64,000 nucleotides of DNA from Paratractidigestivibacter sp003150175 (GTDB taxonomy: Bacteria; Actinomycetota; Coriobacteriia; Coriobacteriales; Atopobiaceae). This document shows positions 43,978 to 52,000 of the stretch, one piece after another. Every line of letters begins with the position of its first letter. Positions within the stretch are counted from its first letter, which is position 1. The stretch is taken from the NCBI RefSeq assembly GCF_964283195.1, contig NZ_CAXYLH010000008.1. One strand, 5' to 3'. Both the position numbers and the translations under genes were made by a program. The notes under the pieces were generated by a model. It was given only the letters and a program-made list of their open reading frames with translations, made no database searches and was not told the origin of the DNA.

Positions 43978-45183
43978 ATGTCCGATTCATATACGTTCTT
44001 CGCTCAGACCCGCGTGCTCTTCGGGGCAGGAAAGCTTGCCGAGCTCGGCGATGCGCCGCTGCCCGGTCGGCGCGCGCTCGTCGTCACCACGGGCGGCAAG
44101 TCCGTCAAGGCGAACGGATACCTTGACCGCACGCTCGCTGAGCTTGATCGCGCCGGCGTGTCGCACGTGCTCTTTGACCGCATCGAGCCGAACCCCCTGC
44201 GCAAGACCGTCAACGACGGCGGCTGGCTCGCGCACACCGAGGGCTGCGATTTCGTGCTCGCGCTCGGCGGCGGCTCGGTCATGGACGGGTGCAAGGGAAT
44301 CTGCGCCGTCGCGGCGAACCCGGTCGTCGCGGCCGACGACACCGAGTCCGCGCGCGACATCTGGGATTACGTCATGGGCGGCACGGCGCGCGGGATGCAC
44401 ATCCAGAACGACCCGCTGCCGCTCGTGTGCGTGACGACCACTGCGGGCACCGGGTCCGAGGTCGACGCGGGCGCCGTCATTTCGTGCGAGGAGAACGACG
44501 AGAAGCTCCGCCTCGGCGACCCGCGGCTCATGCCGGTGCTCGCCGTCGTCGACCCCGAGCTCATGCTCACCGTGCCCGCGCGCCTTACGGCGTTCCAGGG
44601 CTTCGACGCGCTCTTCCACAGCGTCGAGTGCTTCATCGTGAACAACCACAACCCCATGGGCGACATGATCTGCCGCGAGGGGATCCGCAACGCCGTAGCT
44701 GCCCTCTCGATCTGCGTGAACGAAGGCTCCGACATCGATGCCCGCACGAAGCTCGCGTTCGCGAACACGCTCGGCGGCTACGCGATGGTGTGCTCGGGCT
44801 GCTGCGGCTGCCACGGCACGGAGCACGCGATGAGCGCGCATCACCACGACCTGCCGCGCGGCGCCGGCCTGATCATGATCGCGCGGGCGTACCACCAGCA
44901 TATGATCGACGCGCACGCCTGCGACGAGCGGTATATCGAGATGGCCCGTCTGATGGGCAACGCCTCGGCGTCCGAGCCGGCTGATTTCATCGCCGAGCTC
45001 GAGCGCCTTATGGCCGCCTGCCACGTCGACGACCTCAAGATGAGCGATTGGGGCATCACCGAGGACGAGCTCGACGCGATGGCGACCAACGGGCTTTCCA
45101 CCAACGCCGCGCTCTACGCGCACGATCCCGCGCCGCTCTCACACGACGACGTCCTTGCCATCCTCCGCGCCAGCTACCGCTAG
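43978..45183 (+). CDS. iron-containing alcohol dehydrogenase
   Basis: A 401-residue group III alcohol dehydrogenase. It has an N-terminal FFAQTRVLFGAGKL, the NAD(P)-binding ALGGGSVMDGCKGI, TTTAGTGSEV, the first metal ligands in GFDALFHSVE and a third in GCHGTEHAMS. The position of the fourth ligand, normally His in PHG, reads LPRGAG, so one iron ligand is replaced by Arg. The relative at 52001-53236 has the His. It would reduce an aldehyde or oxidise an alcohol with NAD(P)H, as in the butanol dehydrogenase group, if still active. ATG 43978 has GTGAGG upstream. Confidence 0.87.
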   Translation: MSDSYTFFAQTRVLFGAGKLAELGDAPLPGRRALVVTTGGKSVKANGYLDRTLAELDRAGVSHVLFDRIEPNPLRKTVNDGGWLAHTEGCDFVLALGGGSVMDGCKGICAVAANPVVAADDTESARDIWDYVMGGTARGMHIQNDPLPLVCVTTTAGTGSEVDAGAVISCEENDEKLRLGDPRLMPVLAVVDPELMLTVPARLTAFQGFDALFHSVECFIVNNHNPMGDMICREGIRNAVAALSICVNEGSDIDARTKLAFANTLGGYAMVCSGCCGCHGTEHAMSAHHHDLPRGAGLIMIARAYHQHMIDAHACDERYIEMARLMGNASASEPADFIAELERLMAACHVDDLKMSDWGITEDELDAMATNGLSTNAALYAHDPAPLSHDDVLAILRASYR

Positions 45184-45211
45184 CGCAGCTTCAACCCTCA
45201 CCGATTGCCGC

Positions 45212-45375
45212 CCATTACTGGGTGACAGTCATTGCGTGCAGCTTTTTGGGACACCCATTATCCGTTGCCAGCCGTCAGCCGGTGACAGTCATTGGCTGCA
45301 GCAATTCTGGTACAGACATCATCCGGTGACACCCATCACCCAATGACTGTCACCGGCTGCAGGGGTTTGGGGACA
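45212..45375. repeat. GTGACAGTCATTG family repeat, locus B
   Basis: Forward copies GGGTGACAGTCATTGCGTGC and CGGTGACAGTCATTGGCTGC, and an inverted CCAATGACTGTCACCGGC, are interleaved with GGGACACCCATTATCC-like text. They fill most of the 322-base gap between the alcohol dehydrogenase and acetolactate synthase genes. The remaining 130 bases hold the hairpin at 45432 and the ribosome site of the next gene. Confidence 0.82.
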
Positions 45376-45431
45376 CACTGGCCCACGCTTCTGCACCTGA
45401 ATCGCCTCCATCACCTAACGAGAAGGAAACA

Positions 45432-45470
45432 CACCCGTTGCGAGCGCGTCTCGCAACGGGTGCTACTCTT
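45432..45470 (+). terminator. strong hairpin before the acetolactate synthase gene
   Basis: A 13-bp perfect stem, CACCCGTTGCGAG with CTCGCAACGGGTG, has a 5-base loop (45432-45462) and is followed by CTACTCTTT. It could end the alcohol dehydrogenase transcript or act as an attenuator in the leader of the synthase, whose ATG is 44 bases away. The T run is weak. Confidence 0.45.
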
Positions 45471-45505
45471 TGCGCGTGGAACATGCGACCGCAAGGAGAC
45501 TTCAT

Positions 45506-47164
45506 ATGTCCGCAGCTCAGAGCACCAGAACATGCGCACAGGTCCTCGTTGACTGCCTCAAGGCGGAGGGCGTCGACGTTATCTTCGGCATCCCCGGCGA
45601 AGAGAACCTTGACCTTATGTTCGCTATCAAGGAAGCTGGCATCCGCTTCATCCCGACGAGGCACGAGCAGGGCGCGGCGTTCATGGCCGATGTCTATGGG
45701 CGCCTGACCGGTCGCGCTGGCGTGTGTCTGGCCACGCTCGGTCCCGGTGCGACGAACCTCGTGACCGGCGTCGCCGACGCCTTCCTCGACGGGGCGCCCC
45801 TCGTCGCCATCACGGGGCAGGTTTCCAGCGAGCTCATGCAGTTCACGAGCCATCAGTACCTCGATCTTTCGGCCATGTTCAGCCCCATCACCAAGCGTTC
45901 GAAGGTCGTCATGCGGCCGGACACGATCTCGGAGACGTGCCGTCTCGCGTTCAAGTACGCCGAGAGCGGCAAGCCCGGCTCCACCCACATCGACCTGCCG
46001 AAGAACATCGCGCACATGCCGAGCCCGGCCAAGCCGCTGCATCGCCAACAGGTGCCCGCGCTCTACGCCGACCCAGCGAGCGTCACCGCCGCGGCGCTGA
46101 TGATCTCCGAGGCCGAGCATCCCGTCATCCTTGCCGGCGCGGGCGCCGTGCGCGGAGACGCCGCCCAGGCCGTTACCACGATGGCCGAGCGGCTCCACAT
46201 CCCGGTCGTCCAGACCATGATGGGCAAGGGCATCATCCCGTGTGACAACAAGTACCGTCTCGGTGTCGTCGGCATTCCGCAGCACGACCGCATCATCGAC
46301 GTGTTCGACATGGCCGACCTCGTCATCGGTGTCGGCTACGACCTCGTCGAGTGCGCGCCGAAGAAGTGGCACACTCACGACGACATGCGGATCGTCAACA
46401 TCGCGGCGCTCCCGGCGGACGTGAATCAGGAGTATGACCCCGACGTCGAGGTCATCGGCGACCTGTCCGATAGCATTTACCAGATCCTTCGCACTGCGCG
46501 CCGCAACACGAAGCCCGAGCCCGACGCGATGCTCGCGGTCGGCGCTCGGCTGCACGATGAGCTCGAGGAGCAGGGTCGCGACGGCGAGTTCCCCATGAGG
46601 CCGGGGCGCCTCATCTCGGACATTCGCAAGGTGCTCGGAAGATCCGACATCCTCGTTTCGGACGTTGGCGCGCATAAGATCTGGATCGGGCGCGAGTACC
46701 CCTGCTACGAGCCGAAGACTTGCCTGATCTCGAATGGGTTCGCCTCGATGGGCTTCGCGGTGCCCGGCGCCTTCGCAGCCAAGCTCCTCAACCCCCAGAA
46801 GCGCGTCCTCGCGGTCTGCGGCGACGGTGGCTTCATGATGAACTCACAGGAGCTCGAGACCGCCGTCCGCGAGCATGTTCCGTTCGTCACCCTCATCTGG
46901 GAGGATTCACACTACGGCCTCATCAAGTGGAAGGAAGAGGAGCAGTTCGGCGACGTTTTCGGCGTGGAGTTCACTAATCCTGATTTCAAGGCCTATGCGG
47001 AGTCCATGCATTGCCATGGATACCGCGTCGAGTCGACCGAAGACTTCATCCCCACGCTCGAACAGGCCTTCACCAACGACGACGCTCCCAGTGTGGTCGT
47101 CGTGCCCGTTGACTACAGCGCCAACATGCGACTCACGGAGTCCCTGCGTGTTGAGTACGCTTAG
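45506..47164 (+). CDS. acetolactate synthase (catabolic type, ThDP-dependent)
   Basis: A 552-residue enzyme that condenses two pyruvates to 2-acetolactate. It has the ThDP-activating Glu in PTRHEQGAAFMADVYGR, TLGPGATNLVTG, the central Rossmann-type domain, and the metal/ThDP motif CGDGGFMMNSQELETA ending in IWEDSHYG. An Asp at the position of the usual second Asn is seen in catabolic AlsS-type enzymes. No small regulatory subunit follows. ATG 45506 has AAGGAGA upstream; the longer frame from 45470 begins near the hairpin. No acetolactate decarboxylase is nearby, so whether it feeds acetoin or branched-chain amino acids is unclear. Confidence 0.9.
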   Translation: MSAAQSTRTCAQVLVDCLKAEGVDVIFGIPGEENLDLMFAIKEAGIRFIPTRHEQGAAFMADVYGRLTGRAGVCLATLGPGATNLVTGVADAFLDGAPLVAITGQVSSELMQFTSHQYLDLSAMFSPITKRSKVVMRPDTISETCRLAFKYAESGKPGSTHIDLPKNIAHMPSPAKPLHRQQVPALYADPASVTAAALMISEAEHPVILAGAGAVRGDAAQAVTTMAERLHIPVVQTMMGKGIIPCDNKYRLGVVGIPQHDRIIDVFDMADLVIGVGYDLVECAPKKWHTHDDMRIVNIAALPADVNQEYDPDVEVIGDLSDSIYQILRTARRNTKPEPDAMLAVGARLHDELEEQGRDGEFPMRPGRLISDIRKVLGRSDILVSDVGAHKIWIGREYPCYEPKTCLISNGFASMGFAVPGAFAAKLLNPQKRVLAVCGDGGFMMNSQELETAVREHVPFVTLIWEDSHYGLIKWKEEEQFGDVFGVEFTNPDFKAYAESMHCHGYRVESTEDFIPTLEQAFTNDDAPSVVVVPVDYSANMRLTESLRVEYA

Positions 47165-47221
47165 CGCCGCGATTCCGCCCCGGATATCGACGGTTCGAGC
47201 GATGTCATCGGTGCCATTTGC

Positions 47222-47248
47222 CCGAGGCCATGCGAATTTTGGCCTCGG
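47222..47248 (+). terminator. possible terminator after acetolactate synthase
   Basis: A 9-bp stem, CCGAGGCCA with TGGCCTCGG, has a 9-base loop and is followed by ATTCCTT. The poor T run and the neighbouring inverted-repeat element make this only a candidate. Confidence 0.4.
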
Positions 47249-47382
47249 ATTCCTTAGTCAGTTTTCATTTCGGGTTCCTTGAAGTAGCCAATTGAGAGCT
47301 CAAGTCTCCTACCTGCGGTTTTGCTGAGGCGCAAGCGCTTGTGTACTCAGTGTTTCCCAAAATGAAAACTGACTAAGGAATC
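47248..47382. repeat. 135-bp inverted-repeat element (MITE-like)
   Basis: Two perfect 23-base inverted repeats, beginning GATTCCTTAGTCAG at 47248 and ending CTGACTAAGGAATC at 47382, enclose an 89-base spacer. With one mismatch the match extends to 27 bases per arm. There is no gene inside and no clear target-site duplication. It resembles a small non-autonomous transposable element or a long regulatory palindrome. It lies 24 bases beyond the stop of the orphan gene at 47407. Confidence 0.65.
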
Positions 47383-47406
47383 ACCTGTCGGAATTTCGCT
47401 TCGAAT

Positions 47407-48546
47407 CTACCCAAATAGAGCTTTGCGCAGCTCATTTGCTTTTCGCATTTGCTCCTCGGTGCGTTTGGGCGGCACGATGCCCCGCAACTTCGAGAGCGTT
47501 TGCGCGAAATCGTCCATTCGCTCGGGATTGGCAAGCTGAGCGTAGGTCAGCGGCAGCACCGTGATGCCCTCGTTGAGGAGCGCTGTGGTCCGCTCCGAGT
47601 CGGAAAGGAAACTCGTCTCGTTGTCATGGGCCATTTTGCTCTGGCACTCGACATCGATACCCTCCGGCCAATAGAGGTCGCAGTAGCAGCACCGCTTGTT
47701 GGAGAGGCTCTGAGAGCTCTTCCGCAAATCAATCTTCTGGTTATGCACAAGGTCACTGTGACCAAATCCTCCGTACGCTAGTGGAAGCCCGAGCAGAAGA
47801 CCTGCCTTCGTTTCGAACTGGGACGCCGCGTCCGGAATCACAAGATCGGCTATGAGCTGCAGCTTCTTTGAGCCACGGGCATGAGACGCCTGAATCGCCA
47901 TAGAGCTTATGGATTCCGGCGTTGCCAGGGGAGGCCTTTGCCACAAAGAGGACAGCCTGCCTCCGACAAAGAACGGTTTCCAGCCATCAACGCTTGGGAT
48001 CTTGGTGCCTCTGGCGTGTAAGGACTCCAGGTGCCGGGCAATCGACGGTGGTGCAGAGAATTCAGCGTATGTTCCGCATAAGGCAGATGCCAATACCAGG
48101 CATGACCCCAACGACTCGCGCTTTGTGACCTGCAGAAGGGCGAACTCGGGCATCGCTATATGGATGTCCTCCCCGATGTAGTAGAAAGCGTCCGGCGGCA
48201 ATTCCCCGGTCCAGAGGTTTGTCTGTATCCTTGCCGAGTTCCGTTGTTCCTCACGTCGCCGTGCCAGTACTTTTACGGGGAAATCGATGCTGTGGGCAAG
48301 GGACGCCGCTATATCCGAGATTGCTCGGCTGTGGCAACCGGTCCGTGCCCATTGCCTTCCGTTGTTCTGAAACGCGGTCACGAGCGGCGACTCCAGCAGC
48401 GCGCGGGTCCTTACTTGCTCAAGTTGATCTGAGGACGAAAAGCCAAGCTCGGAAGCACGCTCGGCTTCGCCCGCCATGATCGAGGCAACGAGCGGAGGGG
48501 TGCTCCAGTAGCGCAGCGCTGATGTGTCGCAGATGTAGGTATCCAT
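47407..48546 (-). CDS. hypothetical protein, possible nuclease-like C-terminus
   Basis: A 379-residue soluble protein I cannot place with confidence. The N-terminus reads MDTYICDTSALRYWSTPP, followed by a mainly helical middle. The C-terminal part has a Cys-rich spot and a D-x-n-E-x-Q pattern (CCYCDLYWPEGIDVECQSK, about 283-301), followed by a repeat-free alpha/beta stretch (TTALLNEGITVLPLTYAQL). This could be a PD-(D/E)xK or DUF559-like fold; that is inference. Codon use is less GC-biased than in its neighbours. It has no operon partner and is flanked by an inverted-repeat element and by repeat DNA, which suggests an acquired, perhaps defence-related, gene. Confidence 0.65.
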   Translation of the reverse strand: MDTYICDTSALRYWSTPPLVASIMAGEAERASELGFSSSDQLEQVRTRALLESPLVTAFQNNGRQWARTGCHSRAISDIAASLAHSIDFPVKVLARRREEQRNSARIQTNLWTGELPPDAFYYIGEDIHIAMPEFALLQVTKRESLGSCLVLASALCGTYAEFSAPPSIARHLESLHARGTKIPSVDGWKPFFVGGRLSSLWQRPPLATPESISSMAIQASHARGSKKLQLIADLVIPDAASQFETKAGLLLGLPLAYGGFGHSDLVHNQKIDLRKSSQSLSNKRCCYCDLYWPEGIDVECQSKMAHDNETSFLSDSERTTALLNEGITVLPLTYAQLANPERMDDFAQTLSKLRGIVPPKRTEEQMRKANELRKALFG

Positions 48547-49017
48547 GCGGTGAGCATAGCCAAACGGCCTCTGGTGCTTTTGGCTTGATTTGGGATATAG
48601 ATAATCAATTTATGTTTAGGAGATATTGATTTGGCTTTATGGACAGAGGAAGTTCAGCGCTTCGCCGTAAGTACATGCGCACGGTGAGATACCCGGTAGA
48701 TATCCGACAGAATCGTGGACGGGGCAAATCGACCGGTAAACGTAGGATGTGAGAAACGCCGTCGATGCCGGGGAGGCGGTTAGTGGCGTTCTGGGGTCGT
48801 TGGCTCGAGGACGGCTTATGGGTCGCGGCGATTGGCCTGAGACCCGCGGCCTGCGATTGCCTCGCTGCTTTCGATGATTGCTGTGCGCTCGTAGACATCG
48901 GCCTGCGATCTGTGATCGCCCCGCTGTCCGTGGGGCGCGACTTGCGATAATCGCCATGCGGCCTGCGCCCACGATCGCCCCGCGGCCTGTCGCGGTAACC
49001 TTACTGGTTGCGATGCC
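48547..49017. repeat. repeat-rich intergenic region
   Basis: The 471-base gap has no supported gene. Its right half holds three units beginning CGGCCTGCG (near 48847, 48900 and 48960), each followed at about 15-20 bases by GATTGCCTCGC or GATCGCCCCGC, with a spacing near 55-60 bases. The left 250 bases show no recognisable feature and include the upstream region of the orphan gene. Confidence 0.5.
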
Positions 49018-49590
49018 CTATAAGAACAGCTGGTACGCGAAGCGCGGGGCGTCGCGGTCGCCGTCGATGAAGATTATGCCCGCGCGCTTGAAGCCGCAGC
49101 CCTCGATGACGTGGCGCATGCGGGCATTGCGCTCGTGGGTGTCCACGCGGATCTCTGAGAACCCGCGGGCGCGCGCCTCCTCAATGAGCCGCTGGTAGAA
49201 GCGGTGCGCAATGTGGTTGCCGCGGAAAGCGGGCGATACCGCCACGCGGTGGATCGTTGCGTAGGAGCCGTCGCCGGCGACCTTCCAGCCCCCGTCCTCG
49301 ACGATGGCGTAGTTGGAGTCGGGCCCCGGGATGAGCGCCGCCGTCGCCGCGACCTGGTCGCCGACGACGAAGACGCGCCCCCAGCCCTGGAGGATATCCG
49401 CCGCGACCGTCTCGGCCCCCGGCCCGGTGCCGTTTTGCCACTGCGGAATGCCGTCCGCGGCCAAGAGCTCGCGCCCGGTCTCGAGGATCGCGACGATCGC
49501 CGGAACGTCGTCCACCATCGCGGGCCGCATATCGCAGTCGGCGAGCCTGACCTCGACCTGCTTGGAATTCCTGACATCTGCGTTTGGCAT
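49018..49590 (-). CDS. GNAT family N-acetyltransferase
   Basis: A 190-residue acetyl-CoA-dependent transferase. The N-terminal MRPAMVDDVPAIVAIL is a typical GNAT start, and the acetyl-CoA site lies in IHRVAVSPAFRGNHIAHRF. EIRVDTHERNARMRHVIEGCGF is the conserved C-terminal block. The acceptor is unknown. It is divergent from the HD-domain gene. An internal ATG near MRPAMVDD would give a shorter protein of about 170 residues. Confidence 0.87.
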   Translation of the reverse strand: MPNADVRNSKQVEVRLADCDMRPAMVDDVPAIVAILETGRELLAADGIPQWQNGTGPGAETVAADILQGWGRVFVVGDQVAATAALIPGPDSNYAIVEDGGWKVAGDGSYATIHRVAVSPAFRGNHIAHRFYQRLIEEARARGFSEIRVDTHERNARMRHVIEGCGFKRAGIIFIDGDRDAPRFAYQLFL

Positions 49591-49659
49591 GTTGCTCCTC
49601 CTACCGGTTTGCGCGGTTGTCTATTATGGCAGTCGGCAAAGCGAACAGGAAGGAAAACC

Positions 49660-50184
49660 ATGGCACCCGAAGACGCTGACCTTGCCCGCGCGGACGAGCT
49701 GCTCCACAAGCTCATGCTCAGCATGATCGAGTTCGACGCCGGCGACCCCGCGCGTATCCAGCATTTCGTCAAGGTCGCGAGTCTCGCGCGCACCATCGGC
49801 CTCGGCGAGAAGCTCGAACCCTCGACCCTCCTCACCTTGGAGGCCGCGGCCATCGTCCACGACATCGGCATCCATCCCGCGCTCAAGAAGTATGGCCGGT
49901 CGAGCGGTAAGCTCCAGGAGGAGCTCGGCCCCGAGCCTGCCCGTCTCATGCTCTTGGGCTGCGGATTCGACCCCCACCGGGCCGATCGCGTGGCCTTCCT
50001 CGTCGGCCACCACCATACTTACGACGCCATCGACGGGATCGATTACCAGGTTCTTGTCGAGGCCGACTTCATCGTCAACCTGTTCGAGGACGGGTCAGGC
50101 ACGGACGCTGTCCTCGCTGCGCGCGAACGGATCTTCCGCACGCGGACCGGCACGGCCTTGCTCGACCAGATGTTTGGGCTTTGA
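49660..50184 (+). CDS. HD-domain phosphohydrolase
   Basis: A 174-residue protein with the HD metal site: His in RIQHFVKVASLA, the His-Asp pair in AAIVHDIGIHPALKKYG, the later VGHHHTYD, and an Asp in LVEADFIVNLFED. HD proteins of this size hydrolyse nucleotides or other phosphomonoesters; the substrate is unknown. ATG 49660 is chosen because AGGAAGGAAAA lies just upstream. A longer frame upstream runs through the divergent promoter and the GNAT gene in antisense. Confidence 0.87.
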   Translation: MAPEDADLARADELLHKLMLSMIEFDAGDPARIQHFVKVASLARTIGLGEKLEPSTLLTLEAAAIVHDIGIHPALKKYGRSSGKLQEELGPEPARLMLLGCGFDPHRADRVAFLVGHHHTYDAIDGIDYQVLVEADFIVNLFEDGSGTDAVLAARERIFRTRTGTALLDQMFGL

Positions 50185-50253
50185 CCAGGGGGTAAGCCGT
50201 GAATCAGCCCGAGCATCATATCCAGAACCGCGCTAATTGACTGGAGCATTGAT

Positions 50254-51474
50254 TTGTCCTGCACCGCCGCCAACATCGACGCAGCGCCCGCCGGCACCGC
50301 CGCGTCGTTCTCGCCCGCCAGAAAGAAGCTCTGCGTCGCCCTCATCGTGCTCCTCGCGTTCTCGCTTGGCTGCACCGAGTTCGCGCCCATCGGCATCGAG
50401 CCCGAGCTCGCCGACGCGTTCGGCGTGAGCCTCGCCCAGATCGGCCAGCTCATCAGCGTGTTCGCGCTCACCTACGCCGTCGCCACGCCGACGCTCGCGC
50501 TCGCGACGGGCCGGTTCCGCCGCTTTACGATGCTCGTTATCTATGCCGGAGTCTTTATCCTCGGCAACGTCGTCGCGGCGACCGCCACGGGCATGCCGGC
50601 GCTCTACGTGAGCCGCGTGATCTGCGGCCTTGTGTCCGGCGCTTTCCTCGCCGTGGGCGTGACCTTCCTGCCTGAGCTTGTCGACCCGCGCAAGACCTCG
50701 TTCGCCGTCGCCGTCGTCTACGCCGCCTTCAGCGTGGCGATGGTGCTCGCGACCTCGGCCGGAAAGATGCTCGCCGATGCCCTCGACTGGCGCGCGATGA
50801 TGGTCGCCTGCCTTATCCTCGCGGTCGTGACCTGCGCGCTTTTGATCGCGCTGCTCTCGCGCGAGGGCGCGACGGACGAGCCAGCGCGCGTCCGCGACCA
50901 GTTCCCGCTGCTCTGCGAGCCGAGCGTGCTCGCGTGCGTCGCGATCTTCGTCTTTGGCGTGGGGTCGACCTATGTCTTCTACGGCTACGTGACGCCCTAC
51001 CTCGAGGAGTACCTCGGCCTCACCGCCGCGCAGACGAGCCTTGTGCTGCTGGTCTTCGGCGTGATCCTGTTTTTCTCGAACATGCTCTCCGGCGTCCTCG
51101 ACGAGAAGTTCGGACTCAAGTCCGACGTCGGGCTCTTTTTGACACAGGCCGCCGTGCTCGCGGCGTTGTGGGCAGTCGGGACCGCGATGCCCGCCGCGCT
51201 CATCGCGATCTTCACGTTCGGCCTGCTCATGTACGCGGTGAGCGTCCCGTGCATCACACTCTTCATGCGCATGGCCAACGAGCGGCACCCGAAGGCGCTC
51301 ACGCTCGCGAGCTCGCTCGAGCCGACGGCGTTCAACATCGGCATCGCCTTCGGCACGGCGGTTGGCGGCGCCGCGGTGACGGGGCTCGGGCTGGGCTCGC
51401 TCGGGCTCGTGGGCGCGGCGCTCGCGCTCGTGGCCTGCGGCTGCGCCGTCGCGGCGGTTCGCCTGGAGCCTTAA
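50254..51474 (+). CDS. major facilitator superfamily transporter
   Basis: A 406-residue membrane protein with 12 hydrophobic segments. The N-terminal half resembles DHA1/AraJ-type exporters (LGCTEFAPIGIEPELADAFG, then QIGQLISVFALTYAVATP). An Arg-rich loop between segments 2 and 3 (TGRFRRF) fits motif A. It starts at TTG 50254 with GGAG upstream. Drug or sugar efflux is the usual function; the substrate cannot be told. It follows the HD gene by 69 bases and is convergent with the UPF0178 gene. Confidence 0.88.
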   Translation: MSCTAANIDAAPAGTAASFSPARKKLCVALIVLLAFSLGCTEFAPIGIEPELADAFGVSLAQIGQLISVFALTYAVATPTLALATGRFRRFTMLVIYAGVFILGNVVAATATGMPALYVSRVICGLVSGAFLAVGVTFLPELVDPRKTSFAVAVVYAAFSVAMVLATSAGKMLADALDWRAMMVACLILAVVTCALLIALLSREGATDEPARVRDQFPLLCEPSVLACVAIFVFGVGSTYVFYGYVTPYLEEYLGLTAAQTSLVLLVFGVILFFSNMLSGVLDEKFGLKSDVGLFLTQAAVLAALWAVGTAMPAALIAIFTFGLLMYAVSVPCITLFMRMANERHPKALTLASSLEPTAFNIGIAFGTAVGGAAVTGLGLGSLGLVGAALALVACGCAVAAVRLEP

Positions 51475-51493
51475 AGGGGAGAAGGCCTCCCAC

Positions 51494-51979
51494 CTACCAG
51501 ATGCCGAGAAGCCCCTCGAGGTTATCGGTGAAGCGTCGGCGGTCGCGGTCCGTGAACGCCGCGGGCCCGCGGGTGCGCCCGCCGGCCCGACGGACCTTCT
51601 TCTCTTCCGCTCTGATAAAGAGGTCGGAGTCGATCGTCGCCTCGGAGTAGACGCGCCCGCGGACTCCGATCGCCCGGGCGCCGCGGCCGAGGACCATGGC
51701 GGCGAGACCGATGTCCTGCGTGACCACGACGTCGCCGGGCTCGAGCGCCTTGACGATCGCGAAGTCGGCCGAGTCGGCGCCGGTCGAGACCACGAGGGTG
51801 TCGACCCAGAACCCGCGCTTGGCGTGCGCGGCGTCGCGCGGGTCGCCCGCGCGGACGTGGCGCTCGAGGTTCTGCGTGGTGTTGCCGGCGATGACCACGG
51901 GCACGCCCGCGCGGCGGGCGACCGCGAGGGCCTCGGAGGTCACGGGGCAGGCGTCCGCGTCGATGTAGAGGGTCGTCAT
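51494..51979 (-). CDS. UPF0178 (YaiI/YqxD) family protein
   Basis: A 161-residue protein of the DUF188 family, PIN-like in fold. It opens with TLYIDADACPV, has FWVDTLVVSTGADSADFAIV and VVTQDIGLAAMVLGRGA, and a basic C-terminal segment ending DRRRFTDNLEG. The family is widespread, but its reaction is not established; a nuclease role is inferred from the PIN-like acidic residues. The upstream gene on the same strand ends 21 bases away, so the two are probably cotranscribed. Confidence 0.9.
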   Translation of the reverse strand: MTTLYIDADACPVTSEALAVARRAGVPVVIAGNTTQNLERHVRAGDPRDAAHAKRGFWVDTLVVSTGADSADFAIVKALEPGDVVVTQDIGLAAMVLGRGARAIGVRGRVYSEATIDSDLFIRAEEKKVRRAGGRTRGPAAFTDRDRRRFTDNLEGLLGIW

Positions 51980-52000
51980 GGCGCGTCCTTCTTTGCGGGC

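Noticed and set aside
48605..48972. Short minus-strand frames in the gap upstream of the orphan gene
   Set aside because: No ribosome site, Arg/Pro/Ser-rich composition, and they overlap the CGGCCTGCG repeats.
49204..49659. N-terminal extension of the HD-domain protein
   Set aside because: It would run antisense through the GNAT gene; ATG 49660 has AGGAAGGAAAA directly upstream.
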